Source of the DNA: Marthasterias glacialis
Lineage: Eukaryota; Echinodermata; Asteroidea; Forcipulatida; Asteriidae
Direction of reading: 5' to 3'
NCBI GenBank assembly: GCA_911728455.2
Contig: CAJVRT020000006.1
Location: 1-64,000, forward strand
DNA length: 64,000 bases
The stretch's first letter is position 1. Each line of letters begins with the position of its first letter. A model generated the notes under the pieces. It did no database searches. It saw nothing but the letters and a program-made list of their open reading frames with translations, and was not told the DNA's origin. The translations under genes were made by a program, and so were the position numbers. Below are positions 24,239 to 36,255 of the stretch, one piece after another.

Positions 24239-25920
24239 TTGAGAGATTTTCAATTTTGGACCAAAATTTCAAAGTCGTTTTTGCTCTACCAACTCAAGAG
24301 GGAACCTCCCCCGACCCCAGCCCTACACTTTGCAGGTCCGGATCTGCCTTAGTTTGGAAAATATCCACGACTTTAGGGCCCTTCTAAATGGGCCAAAAAA
24401 CCGAAAAAGTCACCGTAACCCCCCCTTGAGAGATTTTCAATTTTGGACCAAAATTTCAAAGTCGTTTTTGCTCTACCAACTCAAGAGGGAACCTCCCCCG
24501 ACCCCAGCCCTACACTTTGCAGGTCCGGATCTGCCTTAGTTTGGAAAATATCCAGGATTTTAGGGCCCTTCTTTTTGGGCCAAAAAACCGAAAAAGTCAC
24601 CGTTACCCCCCCTTGAGAGATTTTCAATTTTGGACCAAAATTTCAAAGTCGTTTTTGCTCTACCAACTCAAGAGGGAACCTCCCCCGACCCCAGCCCTAC
24701 ATTTTGCAGGTCCGGATCTGCCTTAGTTTGGAAAATATCCAGGATTGTAGGGCCCTTCTTTTTGGGCCAAAAAACCGAAAAAGTCACCGTTACCCCCCCT
24801 TGAGAGATTTTCAATTTGGACCAAAATTTCAAAGTCGTTTTTGCTCTACCAACTCAGGAGGGAACCTCCCCCGACCCCAGCCCTACACTTTGCAGGTCCG
24901 GATCTGCCTTAGTTTGGAAAATATCCAGGATTTTAGGGCCCTTCTTTTTGGGCCAAAAAACCGAAAAAGTCACCGTTACCCCCCCTTGAGAGATTTTTAA
25001 TTTTGGACCAAAATTTCAAAGTCGTTTTGGCTCTACCAACTCAAGAGGGAACCTCCCCCGACCCCAGCCCTACACTTTGCAGGTCCGGATCTGCCTTAGT
25101 TTGGAAAATATCCAGGATTTTAGGGCCCTTCTTTTTGGGCCAAAAAACCGAAAAAGTCACCGTTACCCCCCCTTGAGAGATTTTCAATTTTGGACCAAAA
25201 TTTCAAAGTCGTTTTTGCTCTACCAACTCAAGAGGGAACCTCCCCCGACCCCAGCCCTACACTTTGCAGGTCCGGATCTGCCTTAGTTTGGAAAATATCC
25301 ACGATTTTAGGGCCCTTCTTTTTGGGCCAAAAAACCGAAAAAGTCACCGTTACCCCCCCTTGAGAGATTTTCAATTTTGGACCAAAATTTCAAAGTCGTT
25401 TTTGCTCTACCAACTCAAGAGGGAACCTCCCCCGACCCCAGCCCTACACTTTGCAGGTCCGGATCTGCCTTAGTTTGGAAAATATCCAGGATTTTAGGGC
25501 CCTTCTTTTTGGGCCAAAAAACCGAAAAAGTCACCGTTACCCCCCCTTGAGAGATTTTCAATTTTGGACCAAAATTTCAAAGTCGTTTTTGCTCTACCAA
25601 CTCAAGAGGGAACCTCCCCCGACCCCAGCCCTACACTTTGCAGGTCCGGATCTGCCTTAGTTTGGAAAATATCCACGATTTTAGGGCCCTTCTTTTTGGG
25701 CCAAAAAACCGAAAAAGTCACCGTTACCCCCCCTTGAGAGATTTTCAATTTTGGACCAAAATTTCAAAGTTGTTTTTGCTCTACCAACTCAAGAGGGAAC
25801 CTCCCCCGACCCCAGCCCTACACTTTGCAGGTCCGGATCTGCCTTAGTTTGGAAAATATCCACGATTTTAGGGCCCTTCTTTTTGGGCCAAAGAACCGAA
25901 AAAGTCACCGTTACCCCCCC

Positions 25921-27045
25921 TTGAGAGATTTTCAATTTTGGACCAAAATTTCAAAGTCGTTTTTGCTCTACCAACTCAAGAGGGAACCTCCCCCGACCCC
26001 AGCCCTACACTTTGCAGGTCCGGATCTGCCTTAGTTTGGAAAATATCCACGATTTTAGGGCCCTTCTTTTTGGGCCCACAAACCGAAAAAGTCACCGTTA
26101 CCCCCCCTTGAGAGATTTTCAATTTTGGACCAAAATTTCAAAGTCGTTTTTGCTCTACCAACTCAAGAGGGAACCTCCCCCGACCCCAGCCCTACACTTT
26201 GCAGGTCCGGATCTGCCTTAGTTTGGAAAATATCCACGATTTTAGGGCCCTTCTTTTTGGGCCAAAGAACCGAAAAAGTCACCGTTACCCCCCCTTGAGA
26301 GATTTTCAATTTTGGACCAAAATTTCAAAGTCGTTTTTGCTCTACCAACTCAAGAGGGAACCTCCCCCGACCCCAGCCCTACACTTTGCAGGTCCGGATC
26401 TGCCTTAGTTTGGAAAATATCCAGGATTTTAGGGCCCTTCTTTTTGGGCCAAAAAACCGAAAAAGTCACCGTTACCCCCCCTTGAGAGATTTTCAATTTT
26501 GGACCAAAATTTCAAAGTCGTTTTTGCTCTACCAACTCAAGAGGGAACCTCCCCCGACCCCAGCCCTACACTTTGCAGGTCCGGATCTGCCTTAGTTTGG
26601 AAAATATCCACGATTTTAGGGCCCTTCTTTTGGGGCCAAAAAACCGAAAAAGTCACCGTTACCCCCCCTTGAGAGATTTTCAATTTTGGACCAAAATTTC
26701 AAAGTCGTTTTTGCTCTACCAACTCAAGAGGGAACCTCCCCCGACCCCAGCCCTACACTTTGCAGGTCCGGATCTGCCTTAGTTTGGAAAATATCCACGA
26801 TTTTAGGGCCCTTCTTTTTGGGCCAAAAAACCGAAAAAGTCACCGTTACCCCCCCTTGAGAGATTTTCAATTTTGGACCAAAATTTCAAAGTCGTTTTTG
26901 CTCTACCAACTCAGAGGGAACCTCCCCCGACCCCAGCCCTACACTTTGCAGGTCCGGATCTGCCTTAGTTTGGAAAATATCCAGGATTTTAGGGCCCTTC
27001 TTTTTGGGCCAGAAACCGAAAAAGTCACCGTTACCCCCCCCCCCC
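25921..27045 (+). repeat. Six-monomer block, copy 1 (copy 2 at 31,174-32,303)
   Basis: Ordered markers GGGCCCACAAACC, GGCCAAAGAACC, CCAGGAT, TTCTTTTGGGGCC, a plain unit, then CTCAGAGGG with CCAGGAT, GGGCCAGAAACCG and an expanded C tract. The same six follow at a constant offset of 5,253 bp. The C tract is 12 here and 17 in copy 2. Confidence 0.88.
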
Positions 27046-27793
27046 TTGAGAGATTTTCAATTTTGGACCAAAATTTCAAAGTCGTTTTTGCTCTACCAAC
27101 TCAAGAGGGAACCTCCCCCGACCCCAGCCCTACACTTTGCAGGTCCGGATCTGCCTTAGTTTGGAAAATATCCACGATTTTAGGGCCCTTCTTTTTGGGC
27201 CAAAAAACCGAAAAAGTCACCGTTACCCCCCCTTGAGAGATTTTCAATTTTGGACCAAAATTTCTAAGTCGTTTTTGCTCTACCAACTCAAGAGGGAACC
27301 TCCCCCGACCCCAGCCCTACACTTTGCAGGTCCGGATCTGCCTTAGTTTGGAAAATATCCACGACTTTAGGGCCCTTCTAAATGGGCAAAAAAACCGAAA
27401 AAGTCACCGTAACCCCCCCTTGAGAGATTTTCAATTTTGGACCAAAATTTCAAAGTCGTTTTTGCTCTACCAACTCAAGAGGGAACCTCCCCCGACCCCA
27501 GCCCTACACTTTGCAGGTCCGGATCTGCCTTAGTTTGGAAAATATCCACGATTTTAGGGCCCTTCTTTTTGGGCCAAAAAACCGAAAAAGTCACCGTTAC
27601 CCCCCCTTGAGAGATTTTCAATTTTGGACCAAAATTTCTAAGTCGTTTTTGCTCTACCAACTCAAGAGGGAACCTCCCCCGACCCCAGCCCTACACTTTG
27701 CAGGTCCGGATCTGCCTTAGTTTGGAAAATATCCACGACTTTAGGGCCCTTCTAAATGGGCAAAAAAACCGAAAAAGTCACCGTAACCCCCCC
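27046..27793 (+). repeat. Tandem dimer duplication (2 x 374 bp)
   Basis: 27,046-27,419 and 27,420-27,793 repeat as adjacent two-monomer units. Each contains a TTTCCAC-free CCACGAT half and then a TTCTAAGTCG unit that continues into CGACTTTAGGG, CTAAATGGGCAAAA and CCGTAACCC. I saw no difference between the two halves beyond the junction with flanking units. Confidence 0.85.
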
Positions 27794-28167
27794 TTGAGAG
27801 ATTTTCAATTTTGGACCAAAATTTCAAAGTCGTTTTTGCTCTACCAACTCAAGAGGGAACCTCCCCCGACCCCAGCCCTACACTTTGCAGGTCCGGATCT
27901 GCCTTAGTTTGGAAAATATCCAGGATTTTAGGGCCCTTCTTTTTGGGCCAAATAACCGAAAAAGTCACCGTTACCCCCCCTTGAGAGATTTTCAATTTTG
28001 GACCAAAATTTCAAAGTCGTTTTGGCTCTACCAACTCAAGAGGGAACCTCCCCCGACCCCAGCCCTACACATTGCAGGTCCGGATCTGCCTTAGTTTGGA
28101 AAATATCCAGGATTTTAGGGCCCTTCTTTTTGGGCCAAAAAACCGAAAAAGTCACCGTTACCCCCCC

Positions 28168-28915
28168 TTGAGAGATTTTCAATTTTGGACCAAAATTTCA
28201 AAGTCGTTTTTGCTCTACCAACTCAAGAGGGAACCTCCCCCGACCCCAGCCCTACACTTTGCAGGTCCGGATCTGCCTTAGTTTGGAAAATTTCCACGAT
28301 TTTAGGGCCCTTCCTTTTGGGCCAAAAAACCGAAAAAGTCACCGTTACCCCCCCTTGAGAGATTTTCAATTTTGGACCAAAATTTCAAAGTCGTTTTTGC
28401 TCTACCAACTCAAGAGGGAACCTCCCCCGACCCCAGCCCTACACTTTGCAGGTCCGGATCTGCCTTAGTTTGGAAAATATCCACGATTTTAGGGCCCTTC
28501 TTTTTCGGCCAAAAAACCGAAAAAGTCACCGTTACCCCCCCTTGAGAGATTTTCAATTTTGGACCAAAATTTCTAAGTCGTTTTTGCTCTACCAACTCAA
28601 GAGGGAACCTCCCCCGACCCCAGCCCTACACTTTGCAGGTCCGGATCTGCCTTAGTTTGGAAAATTTCCACGATTTTAGGGCCCTTCCTTTTGGGCCAAA
28701 AAACCGAAAAAGTCACCGTTACCCCCCCTTGAGAGATTTTCAATTTTGGACCAAAATTTCAAAGTCGTTTTTGCTCTACCAACTCAAGAGGGAACCTCCC
28801 CCGACCCCAGCCCTACACTTTGCAGGTCCGGATCTGCCTTAGTTTGGAAAATATCCACGATTTTAGGGCCCTTCTTTTTGGGCCAAAAAACCGAAAAAGT
28901 CACCGTTACCCCCCC
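28168..28915 (+). repeat. Second tandem dimer duplication (2 x 374 bp)
   Basis: 28,168-28,541 and 28,542-28,915 both pair a GAAAATTTCCACG/CCTTCCTTTTGGG unit with a plain CCACGAT unit. A TTCTAAGTCG unit follows at the same spacing in each. Copy 1 has TTTTTCGGCC where copy 2 has TTTTTGGGCC. This is a different dimer from the one at 27,046. Confidence 0.8.
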
Positions 28916-29484
28916 TTGAGAGATTTTCAATTTTGGACCAAAATTTCTAAGTCGTTTTTGCTCTACCAACTCAAGAGGGAACCTCCCCCGACCCCAGCCC
29001 TACACTTTGCAGGTCCGGATCTGCCTTAGTTTGGAAAATATCCAGGATTTTAGGGCCCTTCTTTTTGGGCCAGAAACCGAAAAAGTCACCGTTACCCCCC
29101 CCCCCCCCCCTTGAGAGATTTTCAATTTTGGACCAAAATTTCAAAGTCGTTTTTGCTCTACCAACTCAAGAGGGAACCTCCCCCGACCCCAGCCCTACAC
29201 TTTGCAGGTCCGGATCTGCCTTAGTTTGGAAAATATCCACGATTTTAGGGCCCTTCTTTTTGGGCCCAAAAACCGAAAAAGTCACCGTTACCCCCCCTTG
29301 AGAGATTTTCAATTTTGGACCAAAATTTCTAAGTCGTTTTTGCTCTACCAACTCAAGAGGGAACCTCCCCCGACCCCAGCCCTACACTTTGCAGGTCCGG
29401 ATCTGCCTTAGTTTGGAAAATATCCACGACTTTAGGGCCCTTCTAAATGGGCAAAAAAACCGAAAAAGTCACCGTAACCCCCCC

Positions 29485-31152
29485 TTGAGAGATTTTCAAT
29501 TTTGGACCAAAATTTCAAAGTCGTTTTTGCTCTACCAACTCAAGAGGGAACCTCCCCCGACCCCAGCCCTACACTTTGCAGGTCCGGATCTGCCTTAGTT
29601 TGGAAAATTTCCACGATTTTAGGGCCCTTCCTTTTGGGCCAAAAAACCGAAAAAGTCACCGTTACCCCCCCTTGAGAGATTTTCAATTTTGGACCAAAAT
29701 TTCAAAGTCGTTTTGGCTCTACCAACTCAAGAGGGAACCTCCCCCGACCCCAGCCCTACACTTTGCAGGTCCGGATCTGCCTTAGTTTGGAAAATATCCA
29801 CGATTTTAGGGCCCTTCTTTTTGGGCCAAAAAACCGAAAAAGTCACCGTTACCCCCCCTTGAGAGATTTTCAATTTTGGACCAAAATTTCTAAGTCGTTT
29901 TTGCTCTACCAACTCAAGAGGGAACCTCCCCCGACCCCAGCCCTACACTTTGCAGGTCCGGATCTGCCTTAGTTTGGAAAATATCCACGACTTTAGGGCC
30001 CTTCTAAATGGGCAAAAAAACCGAAAAAGTCACCGTAACCCCCCCTTGAGAGATTTTCAATTTTGGACCAAAATTTCAAAGTCGTTTTTGCTCTACCAAC
30101 TCAAGAGGGAACCTCCCCCGACCCCAGCCCTACACTTTGCAGGTCCGGATCTGCCTTAGTTTGGAAAATATCCAGGATTTTAGGGCCCTTCTTTTTGGGC
30201 CAAAAAACCGAAAAAGTCACCGTTACCCCCCCTTGAGAGATTTTCAATTTTGGACCAAAATTTCAAAGTCGTTTTTGCTCTACCAACTCAAGAGGGAACC
30301 TCCCCCGACCCCAGCCCTACACTTTGCAGGTCCGGATCTGCCTTAGTTTGGAAAATTTCCACGATTTTAGGGCCCTTCCTTTTGGGCCAAAAAACCGAAA
30401 AAGTCACCGTTACCCCCCCTTGAGAGATTTTCAATTTTGGACCAAAATTTCAAAGTCGTTTTTGCTCTACCAACTCAAGAGGGAACCTCCCCCGACCCCA
30501 GCCCTACACTTTGCAGGTCCGGATCTGCCTTAGTTTGGAAAATATCCACGATTTTAGGGCCCTTCTTTTGGGGCCAAAAAACCGAAAAAGTCACCGTTAC
30601 CCCCCCTTGAGAGATTTTCAATTTTGGACCAAAATTTCAAAGTCGTTTTTGCTCTACCAACTCAAGAGGGAACCTCCCCCGACCCCAGCCCTACACTTTG
30701 CAGGTCCGGATCTGCCTTAGTTTGGAAAATATCCACGATTTTAGGGCCCTTCTTTTGGGGCCAAAAAACCGAAAAAGTCACCGTTACCCCCCTTGAGAGA
30801 TTTTCAATTTTGGACCAAAATTTCAAAGTCGTTTTTGCTCTACCAACTCAAGAGGGAACCTCCCCCGACCCCAGCCCTACACTTTGCAGGTCCGGATCTG
30901 CCTTAGTTTGGAAAATATCCACGATTTTAGGGCCCTTCTTTTTGGGCCAAAAAACCGAAAAAGTCACCGTTACCCCCCCTTGAGAGATTTTCAATTTTGG
31001 ACCAAAATTTCAAAGTCGTTTTTGCTCTACCAACTCAGAGGGAACCTCCCCCGACCCCAGCCCTACACTTTGCAGGTCCGGATCTGCCTTAGTTTGGAAA
31101 ATATCCAGGATTTTAGGGCCCTTCTTTTTGGGCCAGAAACCGAAAAAGTCAC
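29485..31152 (+). repeat. Nine-monomer block, copy 1 (copy 2 at 32,678-34,346)
   Basis: Shared order: GAAAATTTCCACG unit, TTCTAAGTCG unit, CTAAATGGGC unit, CCAGGAT unit, GAAAATTTCCACG unit, TTCTTTTGGGGCC unit, a divergent GGGGC unit, plain unit, then CTCAGAGGG/GGGCCAGAAACCG unit. Marker offset is 3,193 bp. Copy 1 has GTTTTGGCTC near 29,710 where copy 2 has GTTTTTGCTC. Confidence 0.88.
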
Positions 31153-31173
31153 CGTTACCCCCCCCCCCCCCCC

Positions 31174-32303
31174 TTGAGAGATTTTCAATTTTGGACCAAA
31201 ATTTCAAAGTCGTTTTTGCTCTACCAACTCAAGAGGGAACCTCCCCCGACCCCAGCCCTACACTTTGCAGGTCCGGATCTGCCTTAGTTTGGAAAATATC
31301 CACGATTTTAGGGCCCTTCTTTTTGGGCCCACAAACCGAAAAAGTCACCGTTACCCCCCCTTGAGAGATTTTCAATTTTGGACCAAAATTTCAAAGTCGT
31401 TTTTGCTCTACCAACTCAAGAGGGAACCTCCCCCGACCCCAGCCCTACACTTTGCAGGTCCGGATCTGCCTTAGTTTGGAAAATATCCACGATTTTAGGG
31501 CCCTTCTTTTTGGGCCAAAGAACCGAAAAAGTCACCGTTACCCCCCCTTGAGAGATTTTCAATTTTGGACCAAAATTTCAAAGTCGTTTTTGCTCTACCA
31601 ACTCAAGAGGGAACCTCCCCCGACCCCAGCCCTACACTTTGCAGGTCCGGATCTGCCTTAGTTTGGAAAATATCCAGGATTTTAGGGCCCTTCTTTTTGG
31701 GCCAAAAAACCGAAAAAGTCACCGTTACCCCCCCTTGAGAGATTTTCAATTTTGGACCAAAATTTCAAAGTCGTTTTTGCTCTACCAACTCAAGAGGGAA
31801 CCTCCCCCGACCCCAGCCCTACACTTTGCAGGTCCGGATCTGCCTTAGTTTGGAAAATATCCACGATTTTAGGGCCCTTCTTTTGGGGCCAAAAAACCGA
31901 AAAAGTCACCGTTACCCCCCCTTGAGAGATTTTCAATTTTGGACCAAAATTTCAAAGTCGTTTTTGCTCTACCAACTCAAGAGGGAACCTCCCCCGACCC
32001 CAGCCCTACACTTTGCAGGTCCGGATCTGCCTTAGTTTGGAAAATATCCACGATTTTAGGGCCCTTCTTTTTGGGCCAAAAAACCGAAAAAGTCACCGTT
32101 ACCCCCCCTTGAGAGATTTTCAATTTTGGACCAAAATTTCAAAGTCGTTTTTGCTCTACCAACTCAGAGGGAACCTCCCCCGACCCCAGCCCTACACTTT
32201 GCAGGTCCGGATCTGCCTTAGTTTGGAAAATATCCAGGATTTTAGGGCCCTTCTTTTTGGGCCAGAAACCGAAAAAGTCACCGTTACCCCCCCCCCCCCC
32301 CCC
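31174..32303 (+). repeat. Six-monomer block, copy 2 (copy 1 at 25,921-27,045)
   Basis: Same ordered six types as copy 1. It is inserted between the two copies of the 3,193-bp displaced block, so the duplications in this region are interleaved and must have occurred in several steps. Confidence 0.88.
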
Positions 32304-32677
32304 TTGAGAGATTTTCAATTTTGGACCAAAATTTCAAAGTCGTTTTTGCTCTACCAACTCAAGAGGGAACCTCCCCCGACCCCAGCCCTACACTTTGCAG
32401 GTCCGGATCTGCCTTAGTTTGGAAAATATCCACGACTTTAGGGCCCTTCTAAATGGGCAAAAAAACCGAAAAAGTCACCGTAACCCCCCCTTGAGAGATT
32501 TTCAATTTTGGACCAAAATTTCAAAGTCGTTTTTGCTCTACCAACTCAAGAGGGAACCTCCCCCGACCCCAGCCCTACACTTTGCAGGTCCGGATCTGCC
32601 TTAGTTTGGAAAATATCCAGGATTTTAGGGCCCTTCTTTTTGGGCCAAAAAACCGAAAAAGTCACCGTTACCCCCCC

Positions 32678-34346
32678 TTGAGAGATTTTCAATTTTGGAC
32701 CAAAATTTCAAAGTCGTTTTTGCTCTACCAACTCAAGAGGGAACCTCCCCCGACCCCAGCCCTACACTTTGCAGGTCCGGATCTGCCTTAGTTTGGAAAA
32801 TTTCCACGATTTTAGGGCCCTTCCTTTTGGGCCAAAAAACCGAAAAAGTCACCGTTACCCCCCCTTGAGAGATTTTCAATTTTGGACCAAAATTTCAAAG
32901 TCGTTTTTGCTCTACCAACTCAAGAGGGAACCTCCCCCGACCCCAGCCCTACACTTTGCAGGTCCGGATCTGCCTTAGTTTGGAAAATATCCACGATTTT
33001 AGGGCCCTTCTTTTTGGGCCAAAAAACCGAAAAAGTCACCGTTACCCCCCCTTGAGAGATTTTCAATTTTGGACCAAAATTTCTAAGTCGTTTTTGCTCT
33101 ACCAACTCAAGAGGGAACCTCCCCCGACCCCAGCCCTACACTTTGCAGGTCCGGATCTGCCTTAGTTTGGAAAATATCCACGACTTTAGGGCCCTTCTAA
33201 ATGGGCAAAAAAACCGAAAAAGTCACCGTAACCCCCCCTTGAGAGATTTTCAATTTTGGACCAAAATTTCAAAGTCGTTTTTGCTCTACCAACTCAAGAG
33301 GGAACCTCCCCCGACCCCAGCCCTACACTTTGCAGGTCCGGATCTGCCTTAGTTTGGAAAATATCCAGGATTTTAGGGCCCTTCTTTTTGGGCCAAAAAA
33401 CCGAAAAAGTCACCGTTACCCCCCCTTGAGAGATTTTCAATTTTGGACCAAAATTTCAAAGTCGTTTTTGCTCTACCAACTCAAGAGGGAACCTCCCCCG
33501 ACCCCAGCCCTACACTTTGCAGGTCCGGATCTGCCTTAGTTTGGAAAATTTCCACGATTTTAGGGCCCTTCCTTTTGGGCCAAAAAACCGAAAAAGTCAC
33601 CGTTACCCCCCCTTGAGAGATTTTCAATTTTGGACCAAAATTTCAAAGTCGTTTTTGCTCTACCAACTCAAGAGGGAACCTCCCCCGACCCCAGCCCTAC
33701 ACTTTGCAGGTCCGGATCTGCCTTAGTTTGGAAAATATCCACGATTTTAGGGCCCTTCTTTTGGGGCCAAAAAACCGAAAAAGTCACCGTTACCCCCCCT
33801 TGAGAGATTTTCAATTTTGGACCAAAATTTCAAAGTCGTTTTTGCTCTACCAACTCAAGAGGGAACCTCCCCCGACCCCAGCCCTACACTTTGCAGGTCC
33901 GGATCTGCCTTAGTTTGGAAAATATCCACGATTTTAGGGCCCTTTTTGGGGGCAAAAAAACCGAAAAAGTCACCGTTACCCCCCCTTGAGAGATTTTCAA
34001 TTTTGGACCAAAATTTCAAAGTCGTTTTTGCTCTACCAACTCAAGAGGGAACCTCCCCCGACCCCAGCCCTACACTTTGCAGGTCCGGATCTGCCTTAGT
34101 TTGGAAAATATCCACGATTTTAGGGCCCTTCTTTTTGGGCCAAAAAACCGAAAAAGTCACCGTTACCCCCCCTTGAGAGATTTTCAATTTTGGACCAAAA
34201 TTTCAAAGTCGTTTTTGCTCTACCAACTCAGAGGGAACCTCCCCCGACCCCAGCCCTACACTTTGCAGGTCCGGATCTGCCTTAGTTTGGAAAATATCCA
34301 GGATTTTAGGGCCCTTCTTTTTGGGCCAGAAACCGAAAAAGTCACC
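32678..34346 (+). repeat. Nine-monomer block, copy 2 (copy 1 at 29,485-31,152)
   Basis: Repeats the nine types of copy 1. Its penultimate G-rich unit reads CCCTTTTTGGGGGCAAAA, unlike copy 1. Its last unit has lost the junction tract completely. Confidence 0.88.
34173..34346 (+). repeat. Shortest monomer (174 bp): junction C tract deleted
   Basis: The unit ends GTCACC directly followed by TTGAGAG, so GTTA and the whole C run are missing. Its counterpart in the 29,485-31,152 block keeps a tract of about 16 C. Two further one-base deletions (CTCAGAGGG and GGGCCAGAAACC) explain the 174-bp length. It is the only unit I found without a junction tract. Confidence 0.9.
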
Positions 34347-34906
34347 TTGAGAGATTTTCAATTTTGGACCAAAATTTCAAAGTCGTTTTTGCTCTACCAA
34401 CTCAAGAGGGAACCTCCCCCGACCCCAGCCCTACACTTTGCAGGTCCGGATCTGCCTTAGTTTGGAAAATATCCACGATTTTAGGGCCCTTCTTTTTGGG
34501 CCAAAAAACCGAAAAAGTCACCGTTACCCCCCCTTGAGAGATTTTCAATTTTGGACCAAAATTTCTAAGTCGTTTTTGCTCTACCAACTCAAGAGGGAAC
34601 CTCCCCCGACCCCAGCCCTACACTTTGCAGGTCCGGATCTGCCTTAGTTTGGAAAATATCCACGATTTTAGGGCCCTTCTTTTTGGGCCAAAAAACCGAA
34701 AAAGTCACCGTTACCCCCCTTGAGAGATTTTCAATTTCGGACCAAAATTTCAAAGTCGTTTTTGCTCTACCAACTCAAGAGGGAACCTCCCCCGACCCCA
34801 GCCCTACACTTTGCAGGTCCGGATCTGCCTTAGTTTGGAAAATATCCACGATTTTAGGGCCCTTCTTTTTGGGCCCAAAAACCGAAAAAGTCACCGTTAC
34901 CCCCCC

Positions 34907-36255
34907 TTGAGAGATTTTCAATTTTGGACCAAAATTTCAAAGTCGTTTTTGCTCTACCAACTCAAGAGGGAACCTCCCCCGACCCCAGCCCTACACTTTG
35001 CAGGTCCGGATCTGCCTTAGTTTGGAAAATATCCACGATTTTAGGGCCCTTCTTTTGGGGCCAAAAAAACCGAAAAAGTCACCGTTACCCCCCCTTGAGA
35101 GATTTTCAATTTTGGACCAAAATTTCAAAGTCGTTTTTGCTCTACCAACTCAAGAGGGAACCTCCCCCGACCCCAGCCCTACACTTTGCAGGTCCGGATC
35201 TGCCTTAGTTTGGAAAATATCCACGATTTTAGGGCCCTTCTAAATGGGCCAAAAAACCGAAAAAATCATCGTTACCCCCCCCCCCCCTTGAGAGATTTTC
35301 AATTTTGGACCAAAATTTCAAAGTCGTTTTTGCTCTACCAACTCAAGAGGGAACCTCCCCTGACCCCAGCCCTACACTTTGCAGGTCCGGATCTGCCTTA
35401 GTTTGGAAAATATCCACGATTTTAGGGCCCTTCTTTTTGGGCCAAAAAACCGAAAAAGTCACCGTTACCCCCCCCCCCCCCCCCTTGAGAGATTTTCAAT
35501 TTTGGACCAAAATTTCAAAGTCGTTTTTGCTCTACCAACTCAAGAGGGAACCTCCCCCGACCCCAGCCCTACACTTTGCAGGTCCGGATCTGCCTTAGTT
35601 TGGAAAATATCCACGATTTTAGGGCCCTTCTTTTTGGGCCAAAAAACCGAAAAAGTCACCGTTACCCCCCCTTGAGAGATTTTCAATTTTGGACCAAAAT
35701 TTCAAAGTCGTTTTTGCTCTACCAACTCAAGAGGGAACCTCCCCCGACCCCAGCCCTACACTTTGCAGGTCTGGATCTGCCTTAGTTTGGAAAATATCCA
35801 CGATTTTAGGGCCCTTCTTTTTGGGCCAAAAAACCGAAAAAGTCACCGTTACCCCCCCCCCCCCCTTGAGAGATTTTCAATTTTGGACCAAAATTTCAAA
35901 GTCGTTTTTGCTCTACCAACTCAAGAGGGAACCTCCCCCGACCCCAGCCCTACACTTTGCAGGTCCGGATCTGCCGTAGTTTGGAAAATATCCACGATTT
36001 TAGGGCCCTTCTATTTTGGGCCAAAAAACCGAAAAAGTCACCGTTACCCACCCCCCCCCCCCCCCCCCTTGAGAGATTTTCAATTTTGGACCAAAATTTC
36101 AAAGTCGTTTTTGCTCTACCAACTCAAGAGGGAACCTCCCCCGACCCCAGCCCTACACTTTGCTGGTCCGGATCTGCCTTAGTTTGGAAAATATCCACGA
36201 TTTTAGGGCCCTTCTTTTGGGGCCAAAAAACCGAAAAAGTCACTGTTACCCCCCC
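34907..36255 (+). repeat. Seven-monomer block, copy 1 (copy 2 at 40,952-42,300)
   Basis: Both copies are 1,349 bp and displaced by 6,045 bp. Ordered markers are TTCTTTTGGGGCC with an extra A, CTAAATGGGC with TCATCGTTA, CCCCTGACCCC, an expanded tract, GCAGGTCTGG, GCCGTAGTTTGG, TCTATTTTGGG, a CCCA-interrupted tract, TTTGCTGGTCC and GTCACTGTTA. Confidence 0.9.

Larger units (their letters stand above)
18379..25172 (+). repeat. Region 3: CCAGGAT-rich run and longest C tracts
   Basis: About 36 monomers. Five consecutive units with landmarks from 18,277 to 19,034 share CCAGGAT, a locally homogenised subtype. Very long junction tracts follow at about 19,499, 19,699 and 20,274 (C20, C21, C19). Several units in 20,300-23,750 carry the one-base deletion CTCAGAGGG instead of CTCAAGAGGG. 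No gene or foreign sequence is present. Confidence 0.85.
25173..34906 (+). repeat. Region 4: mosaic of a few discrete monomer types
   Basis: About 52 monomers built from recurring types. One carries TTCTAAGTCG. One carries CGACTTTAGGG with CTAAATGGGC and CCGTAACCC. One carries GAAAATTTCCACG with CCTTCCTTTTGGG. One carries TTCTTTTGGGGCC. One carries GGGCCAGAAACCG, usually with CTCAGAGGG and a long C tract. Types appear in different orders and spacings, giving local dimers, six-monomer and nine-monomer blocks. This is the pattern left by repeated unequal exchange and conversion inside an active array. No gene is present. Confidence 0.88.
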
